A stretch of 64,000 bases of DNA from Devosia oryzisoli (lineage in GTDB: Bacteria > Pseudomonadota > Alphaproteobacteria > Rhizobiales > Devosiaceae): assembly GCF_014837245.1 (NCBI RefSeq), contig NZ_JACYFU010000001.1, positions 558,001 through 622,000 on the forward strand, written 5' to 3'. The notes beneath the pieces were generated by a model. The model did no database searches. It saw nothing but the letters and a program-made list of their open reading frames with translations, and was not told where the DNA came from. Positions within the stretch are counted from its first letter, which is position 1; the number at the start of each line of letters is the position of its first letter. A program made the translations under genes and the position numbers. Shown here one piece after another: positions 1-7,259 of this stretch.

Positions 1-906
1 TCCATCGAGCCGCTGTCGGGCCTTCGCCAGGACGAGGTGCTGTTGCTAGCTGCCTCGCTTGAGCAGGCCTCCAAGCACCCCATGGCGCGCGCCATTGTGA
101 CATCCGCCCGGGAGCGCGGTACGACGCTGCATATTCCCACGCAGGTAGTGGAAATAGCCGGCGAGGGTCTCGAAGGAACAGTCGACGGGCGCCGTGTGGT
201 CATCGGAGGGGCGAGCTTCGTCGCCGGCCGCATTGCTGCCACCACCCCCGAGCGTACCATCCTTGAGGCAGATGCGGCGCTGGTCGCGGTCGCCGTCGAT
301 GGCCAACTGGCAGCACACATCGTCATGGCAGACACGCTGCGGGCGGGTACGCCCCTCCTGCTCAAGGACTTGCGGCGTCTGGGTCTGAGCCGGATCATGC
401 TGGCGACGGGCGATCGGCGCTCGGTGGCCGACGCCATAGTCTCCGGCCTCGAGCTGGACGCGGTACACGCCGAGATGACCCCGGAGCAGAAGGTGCAACT
501 GGTGTTGACGGAAAGGGAAAGCCATGCCCCGGTAATGATGGTGGGCGATGGTGTTAACGATGCGCCAGCCTTGGCCGCAGCGGATGTGGGGGTGGCGATG
601 GGCGCGCGCGGCGCCGCCGCGTCCGCCGAAGCTGCCGATGTCGTTCTTCTGGTCGATCATTTGGATCGGCTTCTGCCCGGAATAGAGATCGCGCAGGGCG
701 CGCGACGGATTGCGCTCCAGAGCGTGGTCGTGGGTATTGGCCTCTCGATCGCGGGAATGCTCGCTGCGGCCTTTGGCTATCTCACGCCCGTGCAGGGCGC
801 GCTGCTCCAGGAGGCCATCGATGTCGCCGTCATCCTCAACGCCCTCCGTGCCCTGCGCATCCGGCCCCAGGCGCTGCCTCAATCCGATGACTCAATCGCC
901 AGATAA
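1..906 (+). CDS. Heavy-metal translocating P-type ATPase, C-terminal part (5' end outside window)
   Basis: The open frame enters at base 1 with no start, so this is the C-terminal ~300 residues of a cation pump that uses ATP to move heavy metals across the inner membrane. Visible are the HP-type segment of the nucleotide-binding domain (SKHPMARAI), the P-domain segment ending in ATGDR, and the hinge motif VGDGVNDAPAL near 541-573. The last ~60 residues hold two hydrophobic segments, as in ZntA/CadA/CopA-type pumps. The CPx motif and metal-binding N-terminus are missing, so the metal cannot be named. It sits at the edge of a FixK-box-rich stress block, and pumps of this class are often found in such clusters. 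The family call is firm; the substrate is unknown. Confidence 0.9.
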   Translation, partial: SIEPLSGLRQDEVLLLAASLEQASKHPMARAIVTSARERGTTLHIPTQVVEIAGEGLEGTVDGRRVVIGGASFVAGRIAATTPERTILEADAALVAVAVDGQLAAHIVMADTLRAGTPLLLKDLRRLGLSRIMLATGDRRSVADAIVSGLELDAVHAEMTPEQKVQLVLTERESHAPVMMVGDGVNDAPALAAADVGVAMGARGAAASAEAADVVLLVDHLDRLLPGIEIAQGARRIALQSVVVGIGLSIAGMLAAAFGYLTPVQGALLQEAIDVAVILNALRALRIRPQALPQSDDSIAR

Positions 907-948
907 AGGATTGTCACCGGCCCGTTCCACGCGCTGCACCGGCGGAGG

Positions 949-962
949 TTGATATGGATCAA
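949..962 (+). promoter_or_regulatory. FNR/FixK-type box (TTGATATGGATCAA)
   Basis: This is a perfect palindrome TTGAT-ATGG-ATCAA, the classical FNR/FixK/Anr consensus. Its centre is about 57 bp upstream of the SDR start at 1013, which fits a class II activator site near -41.5 with a short leader. The spacing matches the other boxes of the block. Confidence 0.75.
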
Positions 963-1012
963 CGTGGAAATCCCGAGCAGGGGTAGGATGCTCGGCACAA
1001 TGGAGGTCGCAC

Positions 1013-1768
1013 ATGCGGATAAAAGACAAAGTCGCGGTCGTTACTGGAGCCGGTTCTGGGATAGGCCTGGCCATTGCCCGCCGGTTTGTTGCTGAAGGGG
1101 CCAAGGTCGTTGCTCTGGATTGGCACGCCAACGCCATTTCCGCTGCCGTCGCCGATATCGGTGGTTCGATTGTCGGCATGACCGGGGATGTATCCAAAGA
1201 GGTCGACTGCGTGGCCATGATCGAGCGGGCCCGCACCGAGTTCGGCCGCGTCGACATTCTCGTCAACAATGCCGGCGTGATGGACCTGTTTCAATCCGTG
1301 GCCGATGTGGACAACGCGACGTGGCGCCGGTGCATGGCCGTCAACGTCGATGGTCCCATGTATGCCATGCGCCGGGCCGTGCCGCTGATGCTGGCCCAGG
1401 GGAGCGGCGCAATCGTCAACATCGCTTCGGTCGCCGCAACGGGCGGTGGTGCAGCGGGAGCCGCCTACACTGCATCGAAGCACGCGCTCATCGGCCTCAC
1501 CAGGAGCACGGCTTACCAGTATGCAAAGCTGGGGTTGCGCTGCAATGCGCTTGCCGTGGGAGGTGTCAGCACCAACATCATGGACAGCGTGGAGGGCAGG
1601 GCGCTCGACGAGGCAGCCCTTGGCCGAATGGGTGCCTACCACGCCAGCAACCCCGGCATGCTCGAGCCTGAGGACATCGCCAACGCCGTGCTGTTCCTGG
1701 CCTCGGACGAGGCTCGCCATCTCAATGGTGCAGTCCTCCCGGTTGATATGGGCTGGAGTGCCGCCTGA
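1013..1768 (+). CDS. Short-chain dehydrogenase/reductase (SDR), classical family
   Basis: A 251-residue classical SDR that catalyses NAD(P)(H)-dependent oxidation or reduction of an alcohol or ketone in the cytosol. The cofactor motif TGAGSGIG is at residues 11-18, NNAG at 86-89, and the catalytic Ser139-Tyr152-Lys156 triad is intact (YTASK). Asp36 at the end of the second beta strand suggests a preference for NAD(H) over NADP(H). The ATG at 1013 is preceded by GGAGG at a good distance. A FixK-type box lies upstream, so induction under low oxygen is likely. It ends close to the convergent GNAT-USP gene. The substrate cannot be told from sequence; 3-hydroxyacid or sugar-alcohol dehydrogenases are possible. 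Confidence 0.9.
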   Translation: MRIKDKVAVVTGAGSGIGLAIARRFVAEGAKVVALDWHANAISAAVADIGGSIVGMTGDVSKEVDCVAMIERARTEFGRVDILVNNAGVMDLFQSVADVDNATWRRCMAVNVDGPMYAMRRAVPLMLAQGSGAIVNIASVAATGGGAAGAAYTASKHALIGLTRSTAYQYAKLGLRCNALAVGGVSTNIMDSVEGRALDEAALGRMGAYHASNPGMLEPEDIANAVLFLASDEARHLNGAVLPVDMGWSAA

Positions 1769-1820
1769 AGGAGCTAATCGTCACAACCTGATACTGTGCT
1801 GAGGCCCCGATACGGGACTT

Positions 1821-1845
1821 CTGCTGGCCCCTAGTGGGCCAGCAG
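1821..1845. terminator. Hairpin between convergent genes, possible bidirectional terminator
   Basis: CTGCTGGCCC and GGGCCAGCAG form a 10-bp perfect stem with a 5-nt loop. It lies between the SDR and the convergent GNAT-USP gene and overlaps the stop codon of the latter. There is no clear T-run on either side, so intrinsic termination is only suggested. Confidence 0.4.
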
Positions 1846-3192
1846 GACCGGCATCAGAGGCGTATGCAAGACATCCCGCGTCGCGCCGCCAAGAATAAAT
1901 TCGCGGAACCTTGTGTGTCCATAGCCGCCCATCACGAGGAGGCCTGCGCCCGCGTCCGAGGCGCCTCGCTGCAGGATATTGCCCGGATCGGGCTGCAGGT
2001 CGTGCAGCTCCTTCTGTTGGGCCGCGATGCCGTGACGGCCGAGATAGCGAAGCAGGCTCGTAACGGATTTGCCTGCTTCCGGTCTGTCTTGTGAAGCCGT
2101 CAGCACCGTGACGGACTTCGCCTTCACCAGGAACGGCATTGCATCGAATGCAGCCCGGCTTGCGCTACGGCCGCCATCCCAGGCGATGGCGATCTTGCCG
2201 AGATCGAAGCCGGACAGGTCCACCTCGGGAACGACCATCACAGGCCGTCCCGTCCCGAAGATCAACGCCTCTGCGATACTGGATTTTTCGTCGGAACCCG
2301 GTGAGACGATCGCCAGGGAGAGGTCCCGGCTTCTGGCATGAGGCAGCAACGCTGCCGCTACATCACCATAGGGAGCACGCACCGTGGTGTGGCTGTAGAT
2401 CAACGCATCCGGCCGCCCTTGGGTAGCCTCCGTCAACTGCCGGGCCAGCTCTCTGCTCCGGGCTTCCACCTCGGCGATCATCTGCGGCAGCGAGATCAGT
2501 TGCGCTCCCCAGCGGTTGGCCAGGTCGGGTACGTCCACTTCGACAGGCGCGAAAGTGACATTCGAGGCGAACCGCGCAAGGAAGTCGGGCAGCCGGCGCG
2601 CGAAATCCAGCGATGTGGCGTCCGGATAGGTGAACAGGGGAACAAAGACGTCGCTCAAGAGAGGACCGTTGGCCTCGCGCAGCGTCTTCTGCAGCAACAC
2701 GACGCCCGGATCATCGGGATAGGGAATAGTCTTGAACCCATACTCCCGTTCGATCTGAATGGCGGCATCGTTGGCTCGGCTTTCCAGAGACTGGAGACGT
2801 TTCACGCCCATGGCCTGGGCATGCTTGGTCACGTGGCCCAACAGTGCCCAGCCGATCCCTCGGTTCCGGAAACTGTCGCGGACCGAGATGGCCACTTCAC
2901 CGACGTCCAGCTCAGCGTCACAGGCAAGCAATGCCGTAGCAACGACCTGCGTCTGCCCGATATCGAAGGCCAGAAAGCTTTCCGCGCGCCGTCGATCGAC
3001 ATCGATCATGGCGGCAAGTTGTGCGGGTCCGGGCTTGATACCACTGAGGAACCGGAAACGCAGATCTTCCGGTGTGACCCTGCCAAAGAACTCCTTGAGC
3101 GCGGTTTCGTCGTCGCGGCGCGCCGGACGAACAACAAACTTGAACCCATGACGCGCTGTGAGCTCCACTTGTCCCGCCGGTACCTCGTTCAT
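1831..3192 (-). CDS. GNAT acetyltransferase - tandem universal stress protein fusion
   Basis: A 453-residue two-part protein. Residues ~10-165 are a GNAT N-acetyltransferase domain (VVRPARRDDE start; acetyl-CoA loop around RNRGIGWALL). Residues ~175-453 hold two UspA-like repeats, the second ending in GGYGHTRFREFILGGATRDVL, the usual UspA nucleotide-binding tail. The PEDLRFRFL segment closely resembles AEDMRLRFL in the GNAT domain of the acyl-CoA synthetase gene at 11975-14644, which points to the Pat lysine-acetyltransferase type. The ATG at 3192 follows GGTGAGGAG and is preferred over an in-frame ATG 36 bases upstream. A FixK-type box lies ~66 bp upstream. The inferred role is protein acetylation gated by nucleotide binding in the Usp domains. 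Confidence 0.85.
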   Translation of the reverse strand: MNEVPAGQVELTARHGFKFVVRPARRDDETALKEFFGRVTPEDLRFRFLSGIKPGPAQLAAMIDVDRRRAESFLAFDIGQTQVVATALLACDAELDVGEVAISVRDSFRNRGIGWALLGHVTKHAQAMGVKRLQSLESRANDAAIQIEREYGFKTIPYPDDPGVVLLQKTLREANGPLLSDVFVPLFTYPDATSLDFARRLPDFLARFASNVTFAPVEVDVPDLANRWGAQLISLPQMIAEVEARSRELARQLTEATQGRPDALIYSHTTVRAPYGDVAAALLPHARSRDLSLAIVSPGSDEKSSIAEALIFGTGRPVMVVPEVDLSGFDLGKIAIAWDGGRSASRAAFDAMPFLVKAKSVTVLTASQDRPEAGKSVTSLLRYLGRHGIAAQQKELHDLQPDPGNILQRGASDAGAGLLVMGGYGHTRFREFILGGATRDVLHTPLMPVLLAH

Positions 3193-3251
3193 GATCGGCT
3201 CCTCACCTTCAATCTGTGAGCAACTCATAGCGGCTGTGGCAGCAGGGCGCC

Positions 3252-3265
3252 TTGACCTCGATCAA
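3252..3265 (-). promoter_or_regulatory. FNR/FixK-type box (TTGACCTCGATCAA)
   Basis: TTGAC-CTCG-ATCAA, matching TTGA-N6-TCAA exactly, is centred ~66 bp upstream of the GNAT-USP start at 3192. The position fits activation of that gene. Confidence 0.75.
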
Positions 3266-3381
3266 GTCGTGACTTCCTGCGGATTGTTCGTTGAACAGGT
3301 GGACAATGCGCCCTTTGAAACCTGGACCTGACACTTCCGGACGAGAAACCTTGGAGCAGATGAGAGGGAACGCCCCGAAAT

Positions 3382-3395
3382 TTGACGGCAGTCAA
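3382..3395. promoter_or_regulatory. Orphan FNR/FixK-type box (TTGACGGCAGTCAA)
   Basis: A perfect TTGAC-GGCA-GTCAA palindrome, 190 bp upstream of the GNAT-USP start and thus outside the usual ~56-72 bp spacing. No convincing gene starts to its right. It may be a second upstream site, serve an unannotated RNA, or be left over from a lost gene. Confidence 0.6.
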
Positions 3396-3701
3396 TCGCC
3401 CCGCGGATCGCTGGTGCATAGTGAACGGGTCATATGGAGAGGCCGATTTAGACCGAAGAGAACTTCTTCAAGCGAAGAACTGATTGGAAGGCCGGGTCGG
3501 ACATCGTTGAAATGTGACAGGGGCCTGTGGGAAAGCCTGAGCGGCCATCCGGTGAAACGGAAGGTGAGTAAGGCAAGCACCACAGGCCCGGGTGCATTGG
3601 GCGCCACGCTATAGGGTTTGCTGACAGGACTGAGGCTGGGCGCAAACCGGCGGCCGGTCACGAGCAGTACAAGTCCGATCAACCGGTCGTCCTCGCGCCC
3701 A
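3396..3701. other. Intergenic stretch without a convincing gene
   Basis: About 300 bases between the orphan FixK box and the stop of the GAF gene. Open frames exist on both strands, but none has a ribosome binding site or recognisable family. The minus strand around 3540-3700 has a faint hydrophobic pattern that might be a decayed small membrane protein. Confidence 0.4.
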
Positions 3702-4301
3702 TTATCTCGAAACACCCGTCCACTGCCGACCCAGATTGCAGGCCGCCTTCTGCGCGGCCTGACGTTCTTCCGGAGTGAAATGATGCGGCTTGGCGTAGTA
3801 GACAGACAGAACGCCCAGGATGGCGTTGTCAGCTCCGGGTACGGGCGTCGATAGGACGGCGCGAAACCCGGCCTCTTCGGCGACTGGCAGGTGTGGGGCA
3901 TAGTCAGGGTCGTATCGCACGTCTTCAACCGCCACCTGGCTGCGGCTCTCGAATGCGCGGCCGTGGACGGTGCCATCTCCCGGTACAGACGTGCTGAAGT
4001 GCTTGAGAAAGGGGATGCGGAAGTTTCTCTGGCTGGCAATGACAAGGGCGCCTGCAGATATATTGTAATGTTGCGTGATCCCGAACTGCGCTCCGCAGTC
4101 GTGCAGGGCTTGTCCTATTGCTGCATCGGCAAGCCGATGAAAATCCTCGTCCGCCTCTCTGATGGTCGCGCCCGAAAGAGCCTCGAGTTCGCGCAATTCT
4201 GCTTGGAAATCAGACATTAAGGTTTGATAGCGCTGCCTCTCCTGGGGAGGAAGGTCCTCTTCGAGGAGCGCTAAGAAACGCCGTATGTTTTGGCGCAACA
4301 C
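3702..4301 (-). CDS. GAF domain protein
   Basis: A small cytosolic protein made of a ~60-residue helical N-terminus (NIRRFLALLEEDLPP onward) and a single GAF domain (from about HRLADAAIGQALHDCGAQFG to the end). GAF domains bind small ligands or light-absorbing cofactors. Here no kinase, cyclase or DNA-binding output is attached, so the output is unknown. The segment GRAFESRSQVAVEDVRYDPDY is typical of the family. The start is uncertain: the frame is open to a TTG at 4382, but residues upstream of the GTG at 4301 look non-coding, and an ATG at 4217 would remove the conserved helical segment. No FixK box is seen directly upstream. It lies downstream of the bactofilin-like gene on the same strand, with ~190 bp between them. 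Confidence 0.75.
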   Translation of the reverse strand: MLRQNIRRFLALLEEDLPPQERQRYQTLMSDFQAELRELEALSGATIREADEDFHRLADAAIGQALHDCGAQFGITQHYNISAGALVIASQRNFRIPFLKHFSTSVPGDGTVHGRAFESRSQVAVEDVRYDPDYAPHLPVAEEAGFRAVLSTPVPGADNAILGVLSVYYAKPHHFTPEERQAAQKAACNLGRQWTGVSR

Positions 4302-4491
4302 GAACCGCCACACCGTTATCACGCTGATGTTTTCAGAAAAAATCCGCGCAATGACGGTATTCTTGCCTGCGCCGCAGTGCAATCCGTAGAATTTGCGGCA
4401 GCGTTAAAGAGTGTTCAACACATCAATCCGATCGCTTGTCTGTTGAAGCTAGTGGTGCAGCTGCCGGCCGCACATTACGAGGCGGATGTTC

Positions 4492-5655
4492 CTACGCCAC
4501 CTCGGGAGAAATCCCTCGCTGGATCCGTTCAGTGGGTGCTGCAGTATAGCGCTCGAAAAGGCTCCTGACGAAGATGCCAAATCCGAAGCTCATTAAAGCG
4601 AGCGAGATCAGCCAGCCGATGAAGGGCAGGGTGCCGATGAGGCCGGCTAGCACGACGCCAACCAGCATGACGCCAACGCGCTTTAGTGCCGTGTTTATGG
4701 TGAAGAACGACCTGCTCGCCCGCATCGCGATGAGATACACCCCAGCCAGGTAGGCGAAAATGCAGGCCGCAATGGCGCCTATGCCGATGAATGGCACAAG
4801 GATGAGGCCGACGATTGACAGGGCCGCCACCGGCAACAGTCCAGCGGTCGCAGAGAAGCCAAGGACGCCGAGCCCGAGGGTGGCCAAGGGGTGGGTGGCG
4901 GCCCGACGCTCGAAATTCTCGGTCGCCCGCGGCATGAGCGCGATCGCCAGAGCCCCCAGCACCGCGAGGGAGAACCACCAGATTCCGGTGGCGAAGATGG
5001 CAGGCCAGATGCCGATGACCACGTTCTGGGCCGTCTTTCCCGCTTGTCCCGTATAGTCCGAGGAGCGCAGCTGCTCGTACTGCACCCGGGCGGGATCGGC
5101 GACCCCGGCTGGCAGCGTGATTGGCTCGGGCGCGTGCACGCGGACAATCCCCGAGATCTTCGCACTGGGTCCGAATTCGAGTTTGTTGCCGAAGAATTCG
5201 AGGTCGCCCGCGATCGTCCCGCCGAGCGTGGCGTTCTCGGCTGCTACCAGCACCGAGCCGGTAACCGGCGCGGCGAGCGAAACGCTCGCGCCGCTCAGGC
5301 GAGCATTGCCCAAAACGGCGGCAGCAGGGTCGACAACAACCGTGTTGCCCACCGCGGTCAGGTCGCCGCCCACCGACTGGCCCACGATCACCGAAAACCC
5401 GGCGGCATAAAGATCACCTCCGACCGGCTGGTCGGCATTGACGTTGAAGCCGGCGATATGGGCGTCCCCTTGCACCGGACCGCCCAGCCGCGTATCGAAC
5501 CCGGCGACGAAAGCATCGCGGTCAACTGGTGTTCCCACGGCGACGTTTTGCCCCGCCACGTAGGTATCGCCAGCGAAGGTCAACTGCTCTTCATCCGCCG
5601 ACGCAGCGAGCAGTGGTAATAGACTGAGAGCCAATGCGAATAGAGCGGGTTTCAT
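4492..5655 (-). CDS. Bactofilin-like (polymer-forming) membrane protein
   Basis: A 387-residue protein with a signal peptide (MKPALFALALSLLPLLAASA). Residues ~20-195 form a run of short beta repeats with Gly-Asp-Ala steps (GGPVQGDAHIAG, GGDLYAAG, GGDLTAVG), like the polymer-forming bactofilin right-handed solenoid. Residues ~235-375 contain about four hydrophobic membrane spans. Such proteins probably present an extracytoplasmic beta-solenoid from a membrane anchor; no enzyme is implied. The ATG at 5655 follows GAGGAG, which rules out an in-frame upstream extension. It follows hsp20 on the same strand after 130 bp containing a strong hairpin, so it may be partly co-transcribed with hsp20. Confidence 0.7.
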   Translation of the reverse strand: MKPALFALALSLLPLLAASADEEQLTFAGDTYVAGQNVAVGTPVDRDAFVAGFDTRLGGPVQGDAHIAGFNVNADQPVGGDLYAAGFSVIVGQSVGGDLTAVGNTVVVDPAAAVLGNARLSGASVSLAAPVTGSVLVAAENATLGGTIAGDLEFFGNKLEFGPSAKISGIVRVHAPEPITLPAGVADPARVQYEQLRSSDYTGQAGKTAQNVVIGIWPAIFATGIWWFSLAVLGALAIALMPRATENFERRAATHPLATLGLGVLGFSATAGLLPVAALSIVGLILVPFIGIGAIAACIFAYLAGVYLIAMRASRSFFTINTALKRVGVMLVGVVLAGLIGTLPFIGWLISLALMSFGFGIFVRSLFERYTAAPTERIQRGISPEVA

Positions 5656-5733
5656 GGCTGGCTCCTCGGGTGAACTCCGTACCCCCATCAGGCAATGGTT
5701 GCTTCCACTGACGGAGTGCGCGCGTGCAGTTGT

Positions 5734-5769
5734 CGGCGCCGCCCGGCGGGAGGAGGGCGGGCGGCGCCG
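5734..5769 (-). terminator. Strong GC hairpin between hsp20 and the bactofilin-like gene
   Basis: CGGCGCCGCCCG and CGGGCGGCGCCG form a perfect 12-bp stem with a 12-nt loop just after the hsp20 stop. No U-run follows on the minus strand, so it may stabilise the hsp20 mRNA end or attenuate rather than fully terminate. Confidence 0.5.
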
Positions 5770-5784
5770 GTCCATGCACGGATG

Positions 5785-6231
5785 CTAATGCCGGATCTGA
5801 ATCTGGCGCTGCTTGCCGACATAGTCGGCAGGCTTTGTCATGGTGATGGTGAGAACGCCGTTGAGGAAGCGCGCTTCCACCTTTTCGGGATCGATGGCGA
5901 ACGGGGCCGTAAAGCTGCGGGAGAATGCGCCGTAGCTGAATTCGCTTTCGAAGCGGCCACCGTTTCCGCCTTCCCGAGATTTTCGCTTCTCCCCCGAAAT
6001 GGTGATCGTCCGGTCTTCCGTGGTGATTTTGATGTCCTTCTCGTCGATGCCCGGCAATTCCAGCTTCAGGTTGAATGCCTGATCCGCCTCGCTCAACTCG
6101 GCCTCGGGAAGAAACTCCGTGGCGCGTAGGCTGGGTGACGGGAAATCGCGGGTCATCTCGTCGAACAAGCGGTCCATCCGGCTTCGCAAGGCCGCGAACG
6201 GAGCGAGGGTCGGGGTGGTCATCTCATTCAT
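5785..6231 (-). CDS. Small heat shock protein, Hsp20/alpha-crystallin family
   Basis: A 148-residue ATP-independent holdase chaperone that keeps unfolding proteins soluble in the cytosol. The alpha-crystallin domain runs from about residue 42 to 140, with the conserved ELPGIDEKDIKI and the GVLTITMTK strand near the end. The C-terminus ends in IQIRH, an I-x-I type motif used for oligomer assembly. The ATG at 6231 has GGAG 7 nt upstream. A FixK-type box is centred ~68 bp upstream, so low-oxygen control is likely. In mycobacteria the DosR regulon also contains an Hsp20 (HspX), a parallel of context rather than proof. Confidence 0.95.
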   Translation of the reverse strand: MNEMTTPTLAPFAALRSRMDRLFDEMTRDFPSPSLRATEFLPEAELSEADQAFNLKLELPGIDEKDIKITTEDRTITISGEKRKSREGGNGGRFESEFSYGAFSRSFTAPFAIDPEKVEARFLNGVLTITMTKPADYVGKQRQIQIRH

Positions 6232-6292
6232 CTGTCATCTCCTGGGCAAGGCCACTATGGCCGATGGCTACCAGAGCCGCGAAAATTGCGGT

Positions 6293-6306
6293 TTGACGGT
6301 CGTCAA
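6293..6306 (-). promoter_or_regulatory. FNR/FixK-type box (TTGACGGTCGTCAA)
   Basis: A perfect TTGAC-GGTC-GTCAA palindrome centred ~68 bp upstream of the hsp20 start. It overlaps the stop codon of the upstream GyrI-like gene, so hsp20 has its own promoter as well as possible read-through. Confidence 0.75.
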
Positions 6307-6827
6307 TATTTTGCCCGACGATGGCGCAGTTGACCGATGCACAGCGTTGCCGTGGCGTCATACCCCGTGAAGGGCAGGGCAAAGGTCTGCCAGCACTCAG
6401 GTACCTCTGTTCTGTGGCGAAGGCCCAGCTCGGTCACCGCTTCGTCCATTGCCGATGCCAGACCATCGGGTGCTGCCGACGGCGGCAAGGATAGGCGCGA
6501 CGTCTTTTGCCGCCGCCTGATGGCGCCAGTGACGGGCTGCCGATCGAGCGTGTCGCCAATGGGTATGCCGATATCCACGGTGACCGCGCTGCCATGCCTC
6601 AGACGGTAGTAGACATAGAGCGTTTTCGCTCCGCCCTCGTCTGGCTGGGCAGACGACAGCAGTTCCTCAAGGCCGTTCTTGATGGCCGCGTCGAGGCAAG
6701 CGGAGTCCAGAGACGCATAGCGCGTCACGGACAGCACCAAATGCGAAGAACTTCTTCGCTCGCTGCCAGCAGCAGGCCGGGTCGATAGGGCGATGTTGAC
6801 GGGGTTGGTCTGCATCTGAGTGTGCAC
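6303..6827 (-). CDS. GyrI-like/effector-binding domain protein (tentative)
   Basis: A 174-residue protein with no DNA-binding domain. The order of segments (SHLVLSVTRYASLDSACLDA, then KTLYVYYRLRHG, VTVDIGIPIGD, and a final FALPFTGYDATATL) resembles the GyrI-like small-molecule-binding fold also found at the end of AraC-type regulators. It may bind a small ligand; no function is known. The GTG at 6827 has AAAGG about 8 nt upstream and is chosen over ATG at 6815, which has no clear ribosome binding site. It diverges from the DUF4342 gene across a single FixK-type box. The family assignment is from pattern only. Confidence 0.5.
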   Translation of the reverse strand: MHTQMQTNPVNIALSTRPAAGSERRSSSHLVLSVTRYASLDSACLDAAIKNGLEELLSSAQPDEGGAKTLYVYYRLRHGSAVTVDIGIPIGDTLDRQPVTGAIRRRQKTSRLSLPPSAAPDGLASAMDEAVTELGLRHRTEVPECWQTFALPFTGYDATATLCIGQLRHRRAKY

Positions 6828-6884
6828 GGCGAGAACCTTTCAGCAGTTGGACGTCCTAGATGCGACCCGCGGGTCAAACGGATT

Positions 6885-6898
6885 TTGACCCCCGTCAA
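6885..6898. promoter_or_regulatory. FNR/FixK-type box shared by divergent genes (TTGACCCCCGTCAA)
   Basis: TTGAC-CCCC-GTCAA with flanking T and A, so the palindrome extends to TTTTGAC...GTCAAAA. It is centred ~56 bp from the DUF4342 start (plus) and ~64 bp from the GyrI-like start (minus), suitable for activating both directions. Confidence 0.75.
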
Positions 6899-6947
6899 AA
6901 CTCGATCATTGGCAGCCGCGCTATCCCTTCAACAAAGGAGAAGCGTC

Positions 6948-7259
6948 ATGTCCGAAAGCAGGCAATTCCGGTTCACAGCTCGACACCAGCTCGAGGCCAG
7001 CCAGCTGCTCGATACCGTGAGACAGCTTCTCAGGCAGGGTAATGTGAGCACGCTGACCATTCGCTCGGAGAGTGGGGACATCGTCCTTTCACTGCCGCTC
7101 GCGGCCAGCGCCATTGCCGGCGGGGTGGTTGTACTGACGGCACCATGGCTTGCCTTGCTGGCGGCCCTCGCAGGCGTCCTGGCCAAGGTCAATTTGGATG
7201 TGACCTATGACGGCCCGGAGTTGAACGACGACCCTCAGAACGGTGGAAGCCATGATTAA
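6948..7259 (+). CDS. DUF4342-like protein
   Basis: A 103-residue protein. The core has the DUF4342 pattern: a helix followed by LLRQGNVSTLTIRSESGDIVLSLPL, a hydrophobic segment of about 28 residues (residues ~51-78) and a closing VNLDVTYD strand. The hydrophobic stretch could be a membrane segment. Its biochemical role is unknown. The ATG at 6948 is preceded by AAAGGAG; upstream in-frame codons have no ribosome binding site and cross the promoter. Its last 8 bases overlap the start of the UspA gene, so the two form an operon under the FixK-type box at 6885. Confidence 0.7.
   Translation: MSESRQFRFTARHQLEASQLLDTVRQLLRQGNVSTLTIRSESGDIVLSLPLAASAIAGGVVVLTAPWLALLAALAGVLAKVNLDVTYDGPELNDDPQNGGSHD

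Noticed and set aside
46..882. A 278-residue minus-strand frame opposite the P-type ATPase
   Set aside because: The plus strand encodes unmistakable P-type ATPase motifs in the same bases; the minus frame is rich in Arg, His and Gly without structure.
3448..3645. Possible small membrane protein (DUF2892-like pattern) on the minus strand around 3540-3700
   Set aside because: The hydrophobic pattern is faint, crosses frames, and has no ribosome binding site. It could be decayed but cannot be supported.
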